Both the position numbers and the translations under genes were made by a program. Shown here piece after piece: positions 1 to 5,343 of a stretch of 5,343 nt of DNA. The first letter of the stretch is position 1; every line of letters begins with the position of its first letter. The stretch covers positions 1 to 5,343 of the forward strand of contig DATLOJ010000140.1 of the NCBI GenBank assembly GCA_035536315.1, given 5' to 3'. A model generated the notes under the pieces. The model saw nothing but the letters and a program-made list of their open reading frames with translations, had not been told where the DNA came from and searched no databases. The stretch is from DATLOJ01 sp035536315. GTDB lineage: Bacteria; Actinomycetota; CADDZG01; JAHWKV01.

Positions 1-465
1 GGCGGCTTTCTTCACGAGCTTCGCGATCTTTGACTCTTCGGCCCCTGTCAACTCCTTCAGCGCGAAGGAGGTCGGCCACATGGCGCCTGCGTCGAGGTTT
101 GCCGTGTCGCTGAAGCCGAAGGTCGCGTACCTGGCGCCGAACTTGTCCGCACTTTGGAAGAAGCAGACGACCTTGTCCTCCTTGGCATAGGCGGGCATCC
201 CGTACCAGGTTTTCGGCGCGAGGTCGGGTGCGGCGGCCTTGATAATCGAGTGGAGCCGGGTGGCCATGTCCCGATCCGATTCCGGCATCTCGGCGATCTT
301 CGCAAGCAGAGCCTTTTCCCCATCCTCTCTGTTTGCGGCCGCCTTTAGCTCCTTGGCGCGTTCCCTCATCGCGGCTTTTTCTGCGGCTGTGAAGCCCGTG
401 GCTTTTGTGTTGTTCCTCTTAGCGGCCTTCTGCCCGGCCTTCTTTGCAGTTTTGCTTTCAGCCAT
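1..465 (-). CDS. DUF1801 (YdhG-like) domain protein, 3' end cut by window edge
   Basis: The minus strand reads open from the ATG at 465 to the window edge, giving 155 residues without a stop. Residues 1-45 are rich in Lys and Ala (AESKTAKKAGQKAAKR...), a basic, probably flexible and helical tail. The DUF1801 core follows. Visible signatures are HSIIKAAAPDLAPKTWYGMPAY (about 72-93, split here as HSIIKAAAP and KTWYGMPAY), KVVCFFQ (98-104), TFGFSD (115-120), LDAGAMWPTSFAL (124-136) and a closing helix ELTGAEESKIAKLVKKA. Family members usually end just after an LVKKA-type helix, so only a few residues are probably missing. The fold is the small alpha/beta YdhG type. Some relatives are annotated as iron chaperones (frataxin-like), but the biochemical role here is not established. 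It is likely cytoplasmic, with no signal peptide or membrane segment. The start is supported by a GAGGTG ribosome site 6 nt upstream. It is divergent from the RibD-like gene. Family assignment is secure; function is not. Confidence 0.93.
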   Translation of the reverse strand, partial: MAESKTAKKAGQKAAKRNNTKATGFTAAEKAAMRERAKELKAAANREDGEKALLAKIAEMPESDRDMATRLHSIIKAAAPDLAPKTWYGMPAYAKEDKVVCFFQSADKFGARYATFGFSDTANLDAGAMWPTSFALKELTGAEESKIAKLVKKAA

Positions 466-471
466 TACCAG

Positions 472-477
472 CACCTC
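472..477 (-). promoter_or_regulatory. Ribosome binding site of the DUF1801 gene
   Basis: Read on the minus strand, GAGGTG lies 6 nt before the ATG at 465 and is preceded by a further GGA. This fixes the start of the DUF1801 reading frame. Confidence 0.7.
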
Positions 478-512
478 TCCGCGCGAACGAACTCCAGCGC
501 TATTGACCACTG

Positions 513-543
513 ATGATATTGGTCGGACCTTCGCGACAGTCAA
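513..543 (-). promoter_or_regulatory. Candidate sigma70-type promoter for the DUF1801 gene
   Basis: On the minus strand, TTGACT (543-538) matches five of six bases of the -35 consensus, and TATCAT (518-513) matches five of six of the -10. The spacer is 19 nt, longer than ideal. Transcription would start near 506, leaving a leader of about 40 nt before the ATG at 465. The -10 lies inside an inverted repeat, GACCA (505-509) and TGGTC (520-524), which could serve as an operator. This is consensus matching by eye only. Confidence 0.33.
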
Positions 544-604
544 GGGGCGCGACTTGCCCCCGCTAGCTCGACGGGTGAGGCATAGAGTTTGTCTTCGGGT
601 CAAC

Positions 605-610
605 AGGAGG
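605..610 (+). promoter_or_regulatory. Strong ribosome binding site that sets the RibD-like start
   Basis: AGGAGG sits 8 nt before the ATG at 619. The frame is also open from an earlier ATG at 589, but that one has no comparable ribosome site. The family's N-terminal strand (KVVLDISMSLDGYIAG) begins just after 619, so 619 is the chosen start. Confidence 0.85.
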
Positions 611-618
611 CGGTTTCG

Positions 619-1278
619 ATGAGCAAAGTGGTCCTGGATATCTCGATGTCACTGGACGGTTACATCGCTGGTCCCAACGCAACCCTTGAGGAAGGCCTAG
701 GAGAAGGAGGTGAACGGCTTCACGAATGGGTCGTCGCCGTCGCCGCCTGGCGTGAAAGTCACGACCTTTCCGGCGGTGAGGAAAACGTCGACAACGACGT
801 CATGGCTGAGCATCTCCAAAGAATTGGCGCCACGGTGATGGGCCGACGTATGTTCAGCGGCGGGGACGGGCCGTGGGAGAGCGATCCGAATGCAGATGCC
901 TGGTGGGGAGATGATCCTCCGTTTCACCACCCGGTGTTTGTCCTCACCCATCACCCGAGAGACTCGGTGACAAAGGAGGGCGGCACCACATTCACTTTCG
1001 TCAACGATGGAGTTGAATCGGCCCTCCAGCAGGCCCGCGCGGCCGCGGGTGAAAAAGACGTGGCGGTTGCCGGTGGAGCGAACGTCGCGCAGCAGTTTCT
1101 CAAGGCAGGATTACTCGACGAGCTCCAGATCCACGTCGCACCGGTCCTGCTAGGCGACGGCGTGCGCCTGTTCGACAATCTCGTCAGAGACGCTCCCAGG
1201 GAGCTTGTTTGCACCAGGGTGCTTGAGTCTCCAGCAGGCGTGACTCACATTAGATACGAGTTGCGACGTCCCGACTAA
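619..1278 (+). CDS. Dihydrofolate reductase-like protein, RibD C-terminal domain family
   Basis: The 219-residue product is a single RibD C-terminal (DHFR-fold) domain. The first strand and loop SLDGYIAG (11-18) are the hallmark of the family. VMGRRMF (73-79) matches the conserved GR.T/MF helix start. VFVLTH (106-111) is a central strand. The glycine-rich AGGANVAQQFL (151-161) is the expected NADPH-binding turn, and DELQIHVAPVLLGDGVRLFD (167-186) is the conserved C-terminal strand-loop. Family members are soluble NAD(P)H-dependent reductases. The true riboflavin enzyme RibD also carries a deaminase domain and usually lies with rib genes; neither is present. It is therefore probably a stand-alone reductase of unknown substrate, not a riboflavin enzyme or a housekeeping FolA. 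Length is normal to slightly long, owing to an insertion around 21-60 rich in acidic residues. The cyclase-ATPase gene starts 37 nt downstream on the same strand, so cotranscription is possible. Confidence 0.93.
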   Translation: MSKVVLDISMSLDGYIAGPNATLEEGLGEGGERLHEWVVAVAAWRESHDLSGGEENVDNDVMAEHLQRIGATVMGRRMFSGGDGPWESDPNADAWWGDDPPFHHPVFVLTHHPRDSVTKEGGTTFTFVNDGVESALQQARAAAGEKDVAVAGGANVAQQFLKAGLLDELQIHVAPVLLGDGVRLFDNLVRDAPRELVCTRVLESPAGVTHIRYELRRPD

Positions 1279-1315
1279 GGCCGAACTGGAAGTCCTGAAA
1301 GGCATTCAAAGCTAA

Positions 1316-3925
1316 TTGGTAGCCGACCCCCGCTCGACCATCTGCCTGCTCTTCACTGACATCGAGAACAGTACGGAGCTTTGGGAGAAGAACGCGTCGC
1401 TGATGCAGGATGCGCTCAGCGATCACATCAGCCGTGTCGAGGAAGTCGTCTCCGACGCGGGCGGCAGGGTCGTCAAGCACACGGGTGACGGCACGTTCTC
1501 CACATTTCCGAATGTCGACTCAGGGCTCGCTGCCGCGACCGCCATCCAGCTTCACGCTTCACGATCGACCGGCGGGCTTAGGCCGCAGGTGAGGGTCGGG
1601 GTTCATGTAGGGGCAGGCGACATGAGCGCTGATGATCACTTCGGCCCCCATGTGAACCTTTGCGCTCGCATCACCGACGCGGCCTACGGAGGGCAGGTCC
1701 TGGTGAGCGCAGATGCGGCGGAGGCGGCATCGAGTACTAACGATCGCGATCTGGTGGATCTGGGACTCAGCAGGCTGCGCGGCATCTCCCGGGCACAGCG
1801 TCTTTACCAGCTCGTAGCGTCTGGGTTACGCCGCTCGTTTCCGCCGCTGGTGTCGCTCGAGTCGATCCCGACGAACCTTCCGAGGGGGCCTGCGTTGATA
1901 GGCAGGGACGCCGAGCTGGCGGAGCTCCGTGACGCGCTTCAAGGTGAACCCGTTGCCGTGACGATCACCGGACCTGGGGGAGTCGGCAAGACCTCGCTCG
2001 CGATCCGTGCGGCACGCCATCTTGTGGATGGCTACCCAGACGGAGTTTGGTTTGTCGACCTTGCGAGGATCGAGCAGGGGGCATTCATCGCGAGCACCGT
2101 CGCGGAGGTCTTGCGTCTGAGCGAGTTCGGCAGCGGGGCTCCCGAGGTCGCTGTGATGTCTTTCCTGCATCGCCGAACCGTCCTGCTCGTGATCGACAAC
2201 TGCGAGCACGTGATCGACGGGGCAGCGGCGTTCATCGAGCAGGTCATGACATTGGCGCCGGAGGTGCGGGTCCTGTGCACGAGCCGGGAACCGCTCGGGA
2301 TTCCGGGCGAGGTGCTCCTACGCTTGGAGCCGCTCCCAGTCCCCCAGGGCGTGGACGTATCTGTTCACCAGCTTCTCCACTATCCCGGCACGAAGCTCTT
2401 CCTCGACCGCGGCCGCGACGTAAGGCGTGACTTCAGGGCGAACGATGAGAACGCCTCGGCGATAGCTTCCATCTGCCGCAGCCTCGATGGGATGCCACTT
2501 GCTCTGGAGATAGCGGCGGCGCAGCTACGGAGCCTTCCGCTCCATGAGTTATCGAGTCGCCTCGATGCGAGGTTCGGATCCTTCCAAGGACTCGCACGCG
2601 GAGCATCCAAGCGCCAGCGCACCCTCGACGCGACGCTCTCTTGGAGCTACGACCAGTTGGATGATGGGATCAAACGGATCTTACGTACAGTGGCTTCGTT
2701 CTCGGGCGGGTTCAGCCTGGAGATGGCTGAGCACGTTTGCGGCCTGGCCGGAATCGCGCCCCCCGTGATAGCGCCAATCGCGGATTTGGTGGACAAGAGC
2801 ATGATCACCTTGACGTCGGATGAGCACAGGCCATACCGGCTGCTCGAAACGGTCAAGATGTTCTGCCGCGCTCGATCGGTCGAGCTGGGAGAGTTGGAAG
2901 AGCTCCAGGATGCCCACCTGGCGTGGGCCTATCAACACGCGCAGCGGACTCACGAGCGGTGGCCGGATGTCGCGGACTCCGCCGAGGCGATGGACGAGAT
3001 GGAACGGACGCAGCCGGAGTATCGATCGGCCCTGGCGTTCAGCGTCGAGTCCGGCAAATTGCTTCGCGGCTTAGAGCTGGCAGACCGTCTCCCGGCGTAC
3101 TGGTCTCAGCGGTCGCCCGGCGACGTTCGTCACTGGTACCCCCTTCTGCTTCAGCCGGGAGTCGACGCGCCTGACGACCTGATGTGCCTCTCATTGATAA
3201 AGCTCGGACGCGAGATCGTCGGAACGGATGTCGAGTCTTCCGTCTCAGCTCTCGAGCGGGCGCTCGAGATCGCGCGGAAGTCAGTTCCGCGGTTGGTAGC
3301 GCTCTGTTTGCACTATCTCGCACGGGCGTACTGGCAGCAGGACCGGGACCCGTCACGTGCGATGCCGATGTTCGAAGAGGCGATCTCTCTCGCTCCTCCG
3401 CAGCGTCCGGGAACAGCCTGCTTCGACCTCGTGTTCCTCGCGCTCGCCTACTCAGCGCAAGGCAAGATCGACGACGCGCTGAGGGTGGCGGAACGCGCGG
3501 TGGAGGTGGGTGTTGGCCCCCTGCGCCACCCTTCCCACGCTCGTGAGGCGCTGGCTGTTGCGCTGTGTCTCAAAGGGGAGGCGGCCAGTGCGGCTGCCGA
3601 GATCGCATACTCCCTTCCTGTCTACATGAAGCTCAAGATGTCTGCCTGTCTCGCCCACGGGTTCGACGGCGCCGCCGCCGTTCTCTTAGCAGCTGGTGAT
3701 ACCGACGGCGCGGCGAAGTCCCTGAGCTTCTCGGACGCAGCCCGCGCGAGTATCGGAGCTGTCCCACTGGCGTGGGAGGAGTTCATCAGCCGCCCGGTCC
3801 GTGCTCGGGTGGGACATCGGATGCCGGATCTGCAACCCGACGATTTCGACCCGGAGGAGGCGGGGAAGGAGGCAACCGCAGCGCTAATCAGAGTGAGCGG
3901 TGTGCGCCGCAGCCTGGAGGGGTAG
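1316..3925 (+). CDS. Class III nucleotide cyclase fused to STAND (NB-ARC/AfsR-like) ATPase and TPR-like repeats
   Basis: The product has 869 residues and three parts. Residues 7-165 form a class III cyclase domain. Metal ligands D15 (LLFTDIENST) and D58 (HTGDGTF), the adenine-type K54 and D107 (DDHFG), and the transition-state N114 and R118 (VNLCAR) are all present, so ATP cyclisation to cAMP is plausible. After a linker ending NLPRGPALIGRDAEL comes the ATPase: Walker A GPGGVGKT (219-226), Walker B LLVIDNCEHV (290-299), CTSREPLGI (321-329) and the GMPLALEIAAA motif (392-402). The winged-helix part follows (LSWSYDQLDD, 441-450; LVDKSMITL, 491-499; YRLLETVKMF, 507-516). Residues from about 525 to 815 are helical and TPR-like (for example ARAYWQQDRDPSRAMPMFEEAI and LAYSAQGKIDDALRVAERAVEVG). 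The layout resembles mycobacterial cyclase-ATPase regulators (Rv0386/Rv2488c type), but no C-terminal LuxR helix-turn-helix is present. No membrane segment is seen. The TTG start is forced: TAA immediately precedes it, and the next ATG (1403) would remove D15. Confidence 0.93.
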   Translation: MVADPRSTICLLFTDIENSTELWEKNASLMQDALSDHISRVEEVVSDAGGRVVKHTGDGTFSTFPNVDSGLAAATAIQLHASRSTGGLRPQVRVGVHVGAGDMSADDHFGPHVNLCARITDAAYGGQVLVSADAAEAASSTNDRDLVDLGLSRLRGISRAQRLYQLVASGLRRSFPPLVSLESIPTNLPRGPALIGRDAELAELRDALQGEPVAVTITGPGGVGKTSLAIRAARHLVDGYPDGVWFVDLARIEQGAFIASTVAEVLRLSEFGSGAPEVAVMSFLHRRTVLLVIDNCEHVIDGAAAFIEQVMTLAPEVRVLCTSREPLGIPGEVLLRLEPLPVPQGVDVSVHQLLHYPGTKLFLDRGRDVRRDFRANDENASAIASICRSLDGMPLALEIAAAQLRSLPLHELSSRLDARFGSFQGLARGASKRQRTLDATLSWSYDQLDDGIKRILRTVASFSGGFSLEMAEHVCGLAGIAPPVIAPIADLVDKSMITLTSDEHRPYRLLETVKMFCRARSVELGELEELQDAHLAWAYQHAQRTHERWPDVADSAEAMDEMERTQPEYRSALAFSVESGKLLRGLELADRLPAYWSQRSPGDVRHWYPLLLQPGVDAPDDLMCLSLIKLGREIVGTDVESSVSALERALEIARKSVPRLVALCLHYLARAYWQQDRDPSRAMPMFEEAISLAPPQRPGTACFDLVFLALAYSAQGKIDDALRVAERAVEVGVGPLRHPSHAREALAVALCLKGEAASAAAEIAYSLPVYMKLKMSACLAHGFDGAAAVLLAAGDTDGAAKSLSFSDAARASIGAVPLAWEEFISRPVRARVGHRMPDLQPDDFDPEEAGKEATAALIRVSGVRRSLEG

Positions 3926-3955
3926 CCCCGACGCGATGAGGGCAGAACGGCGGCT

Positions 3956-3987
3956 GATCTCGGCGATCGCACGGTTAGCCGAGAATC
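3956..3987. terminator. Stem-loop at the convergent gene junction, possible bidirectional terminator
   Basis: TCTCGGC (3958-3964) and GCCGAGA (3978-3984) form a perfect 7-bp stem with a 13-nt loop. Alternatively GAT pairs with ATC at 3985-3987, extending the stem with one bulged A. It lies 30 nt after the stop of the cyclase-ATPase gene, and its loop contains the stop codon of the facing DinB-fold gene. That position suits a shared terminator, but there is no clear T-run on either side, so intrinsic termination is unproven. Confidence 0.35.
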
Positions 3988-4538
3988 TGCCTGAGGACGT
4001 CGATTTCTCCGAAGTGGCCGCGGACGTGCTCGATCGCCGGGCCGTCAAGTATCTGGAGCGCAGTCCAGTCCCCCTCCTTATAAGAGGCCACCTCCTCGAG
4101 ATAGAAGTCCGTTCGATACCCCGGGAAGTCCGGCTGATGCGTCAGCGCGTCGGGAACAAATGAGAGATCAGGATTCGTCTCAAGCCATCGGTTCGCATCG
4201 GCGAGAACCAATTCAAAGTAGCGCGCTACTGCAGCAGGAGTTGTTGCTTCGGCGATTGCGTCTGCTTCGTGAAGTTGGATTCCAAAACCAATCTGACTGA
4301 TCCGCGGGTCTGCGGCCCCCTGAAAGTCGAAGTCGAATGCGGCCTCGAGCGCGCCGCGAATCATTGAATTGACGGCCCAGTCGACTGTTCTGGCGAGGTG
4401 CCAAAGCGTGAATCCGATGAGGCTTGCCCCCGGGAAAGCGCGCTTTCGCGAGGTCTCGACGTCCACCTCTGCCGCCAGTCGGTTAAGGATCTGCCCTATT
4501 CCATTCAACTGAATCGCAAGCAGTTCTGATGCCTCCAT
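3975..4538 (-). CDS. DinB-fold (DinB/YfiT superfamily) putative metal-dependent protein
   Basis: The 187-residue minus-strand product matches the DinB four-helix-bundle superfamily. The opening helix is ELLAIQLNGIGQILNRL (5-21). The expected histidine triad is visible: H47 in TLWHLARTVDW, then H171 and H175 in the HxxxH of EHVRGHFGEIDVLRQ near the C-terminus. In characterised relatives these three residues bind a divalent metal, and the fold serves thiol transferases, isomerases and damage-induced proteins of unknown activity. No specific substrate can be read here. The length is slightly above the usual 150-175 residues. No signal peptide or membrane segment is seen, so it is probably cytoplasmic. 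The ribosome site is poor: AGG ends 9 nt before the ATG at 4538, and AGGA is only 2 nt away. The start still fits the fold. It converges on the cyclase-ATPase gene with a 49-nt gap and is divergent from the nucleotidyltransferase gene. It has no link to the polymerase gene dinB of E. coli despite the family name. Confidence 0.88.
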   Translation of the reverse strand: MEASELLAIQLNGIGQILNRLAAEVDVETSRKRAFPGASLIGFTLWHLARTVDWAVNSMIRGALEAAFDFDFQGAADPRISQIGFGIQLHEADAIAEATTPAAVARYFELVLADANRWLETNPDLSFVPDALTHQPDFPGYRTDFYLEEVASYKEGDWTALQILDGPAIEHVRGHFGEIDVLRQILG

Positions 4539-4615
4539 CGTCCTGAGCCTACAACTACTGTTTGTTCTTGAAACAAGGAATTGCCAAAGACATTCATCAG
4601 TCGAATCGGGAACGA

Positions 4616-4631
4616 AACCGCTTGGGCGGTT
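4616..4631. repeat. Perfect 6-bp inverted repeat with 4-nt loop (operator or hairpin)
   Basis: AACCGC at 4616-4621 and GCGGTT at 4626-4631 are perfect inverted repeats around TTGG. The 16-bp element sits 78 nt upstream of the DinB-fold start and 172 nt upstream of the nucleotidyltransferase start. Its symmetry fits a dimeric repressor site, or a small hairpin if transcribed. No particular regulator is indicated. Confidence 0.35.
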
Positions 4632-4792
4632 GCTCCAGCGGGTCGGAATGATTCATAAATTCCTGTTTCACCTGGCATTCCACGGTTTCGGATCGTGGCC
4701 ATGGTGGACGCCGTCATTACCAAGGAGAAGACACTTTGAACCAGAGCAGAAGAAAAGGCGTTGCTAATGCCCTCCTATTCGCGCACTCACCT

Positions 4793-4798
4793 GGAGGT
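4793..4798 (+). promoter_or_regulatory. Strong ribosome binding site of the nucleotidyltransferase gene
   Basis: GGAGGT lies 5 nt before the ATG at 4804 and supports this start and the plus-strand reading of the right-hand end of the window. Confidence 0.85.
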
Positions 4799-4803
4799 AA
4801 CCG

Positions 4804-5343
4804 ATGAGCGTTTCGCTGGAAGAAATCCCAAGCGTTGCGGCCGAGGCTTGGCTTCGCCTGCGTGACGTGCTTCAAGTGAGTCTTGGCGATGGTCTGATCG
4901 CCCTGTGGGGGGAGGGCTCGACAATTCACCCGGACCGGCGACGCAATATCTTCAGCGACCTTGACTCGACGGCAGTCGTCGAGCATGTAATCGACGAACA
5001 CCTTGGCGCGCGACTTGAGGCGGCCCTTGCAAGGCTTGCAGTTGACACCGGGATTGATACGGAATGGCACGAGCCGTCGGAGAAACCATGCTGGGAGATC
5101 GACTATGTATTGGCGGCTGACGTCGGAGGAGTCGAGTTCGCGCGCGACGCTCGCAGCTCCCGACACCACAAGCGCAACGTCATGTGGGCGGCCAAACGGG
5201 CTCACTGGCTCGCCGGCTGGTACGTGCCTTTATATGGTCCAACTCCAGAGCAGCTCGTTGTCCCTCCGACATGGCCCGAGCTCGAGTATGCGCTCGGCCG
5301 CGAGCTCGAGCATCTGGAACGACACGTTCTCGAAGGCGACTCC
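4804..5343 (+). CDS. AadA-like nucleotidyltransferase, 3' end cut by window edge
   Basis: The frame is open for 180 codons from the ATG at 4804 to the window edge with no stop. The N-terminal half has a polymerase-beta-type nucleotidyltransferase signature: LIALWGEGS (31-39), then S-D-L-D with D52 and D54 as likely metal ligands. E98 in the strand WEIDYVL (97-103) aligns by eye with the catalytic-base strand LEVTIV of AadA. The end, LYGPTPEQLVVPPTWPEL (143-160), followed by a charged helix, resembles the LxGPxxEEL...P turn of aminoglycoside 3''/9-adenylyltransferases. The AadA-like group transfers AMP to aminoglycosides, but many environmental members have unknown substrates and no resistance should be assumed. 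The gap between S39 and D52 (12 residues, RRR-containing) is a little longer than in AadA. The protein is soluble, with no signal peptide. AadA-type proteins run to about 260 residues, so roughly 80 may lie outside the window. It is divergent from the DinB-fold gene. Confidence 0.75.
   Translation, partial: MSVSLEEIPSVAAEAWLRLRDVLQVSLGDGLIALWGEGSTIHPDRRRNIFSDLDSTAVVEHVIDEHLGARLEAALARLAVDTGIDTEWHEPSEKPCWEIDYVLAADVGGVEFARDARSSRHHKRNVMWAAKRAHWLAGWYVPLYGPTPEQLVVPPTWPELEYALGRELEHLERHVLEGDS

Larger units (their letters stand above)
466..618. other. Divergent intergenic region between the DUF1801 and RibD-like genes
   Basis: This 153-nt region separates two divergent starts and must hold both promoters. 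Short dyads seen are GACCA/TGGTC at 505-524 (10-nt spacer), GGTC-g-GACC at 521-529, AGTC/GACT at 538-554 and GGGGC/GCCCC at 544-560 (7-nt loop). CGCGAC is directly repeated at 532-537 and 548-553, 16 nt apart. For the plus-strand gene only a weak TAGAGT (583-588) fits a -10 shape, with no good -35 at normal spacing. If it is used, the leader would be short. No open frame here looks like a gene. Confidence 0.5.
4539..4803. other. Divergent intergenic region between the DinB-fold and nucleotidyltransferase genes
   Basis: This 265-nt region is less GC-rich than the genes around it and contains no convincing reading frame. It should carry both promoters. Inverted repeats seen are CTTG-AAA-CAAG (4567-4577, 29 nt before the DinB-fold start), AACCGC-TTGG-GCGGTT (4616-4631), GGAAT/ATTCC (4645-4663) and CCACG/CGTGG (4680-4698, 9-nt loop). 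A weak plus-strand promoter could be TTGCTC (4630-4635) with CATAAA (4654-4659) at an 18-nt spacer, which would leave a leader of about 140 nt. For the minus strand a TTGGCA-like -35 lies at 4586-4581, but no good -10 follows. Confidence 0.4.

Noticed and set aside
589..618. Ten-codon N-terminal extension of the RibD-like gene from the ATG at 589
   Set aside because: The extension would include the AGGAGG at 605-610, which clearly serves the ATG at 619. The family's first strand begins right after 619.
239..622. Plus-strand frame of 127 codons with an apparently hydrophobic stretch
   Set aside because: It is the antisense shadow of the Lys/Ala-rich DUF1801 N-terminus; reverse-complemented Lys and Ala codons produce the apparent hydrophobic run.
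3700..3925. Possible LuxR-type helix-turn-helix at the C-terminus of the cyclase-ATPase protein
   Set aside because: No LTxRE-type opening or recognition-helix pattern is present. The tail is acidic and ends soon after the last helical repeat.
3900..4163. Plus-strand frame of 87 codons across the convergent junction
   Set aside because: It overlaps the end of the cyclase-ATPase gene and is antisense to the DinB-fold HxxxH region. There is no ribosome site and no motif.
4505..4723. Minus-strand frame of 72 codons upstream of and overlapping the DinB-fold gene
   Set aside because: It overlaps the start of the well-supported DinB-fold gene in another frame, has no ribosome site and shows no recognisable motif.
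4648..4767. Plus-strand frame of 39 codons with a Trp-rich HGFGSWPWWTP segment in the divergent region
   Set aside because: It has no ribosome site and no recognised family, and it overlaps inverted repeats. Coding is unsupported, although a small peptide cannot be excluded.
4717..5205. Minus-strand frame of 162 codons
   Set aside because: It is wholly antisense to the nucleotidyltransferase gene, whose motifs and ribosome site are clear. Its translation shows no family pattern.

Overview
The window is high-GC bacterial DNA with compact genes, strong AGGAGG-type ribosome binding sites and GC-rich third codon positions. The gene types fit a soil actinobacterium or a close high-GC relative such as Chloroflexota: a class III cyclase fused to a STAND ATPase and helical repeats, plus DUF1801, RibD-C and DinB-fold proteins. 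This assignment is inferred from gene style. No rRNA or other marker gene is present, and I saw no tRNA, CRISPR array or insertion sequence.

Layout from left to right. (1) A DUF1801 gene on the minus strand runs off the left edge and probably lacks only its last few residues. (2) A 153-nt divergent region holds a plausible minus-strand promoter and several small dyads. (3) On the plus strand, a RibD-C/dihydrofolate-reductase-like gene is followed after 37 nt by a large gene of 869 codons. That large gene joins a complete class III nucleotide cyclase domain, an NB-ARC/AfsR-like STAND ATPase module and a C-terminal helical-repeat region. (4) It converges on a minus-strand DinB-fold gene, with a stem-loop at the junction. 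(5) A 265-nt divergent region with several inverted repeats leads to a plus-strand AadA-like nucleotidyltransferase, which is cut by the right edge.

No pathway clearly ties the five genes together. The RibD-like and cyclase-ATPase genes could be cotranscribed. The other three look like independently transcribed single genes encoding small enzymes or stress-type proteins. The most interesting item is the cyclase-STAND fusion. All six canonical cyclase catalytic positions and the Walker motifs appear intact, but there is no DNA-binding or other recognisable output domain, so the cyclic nucleotide itself may be the output. I found no convincing evidence of a wholly new system.
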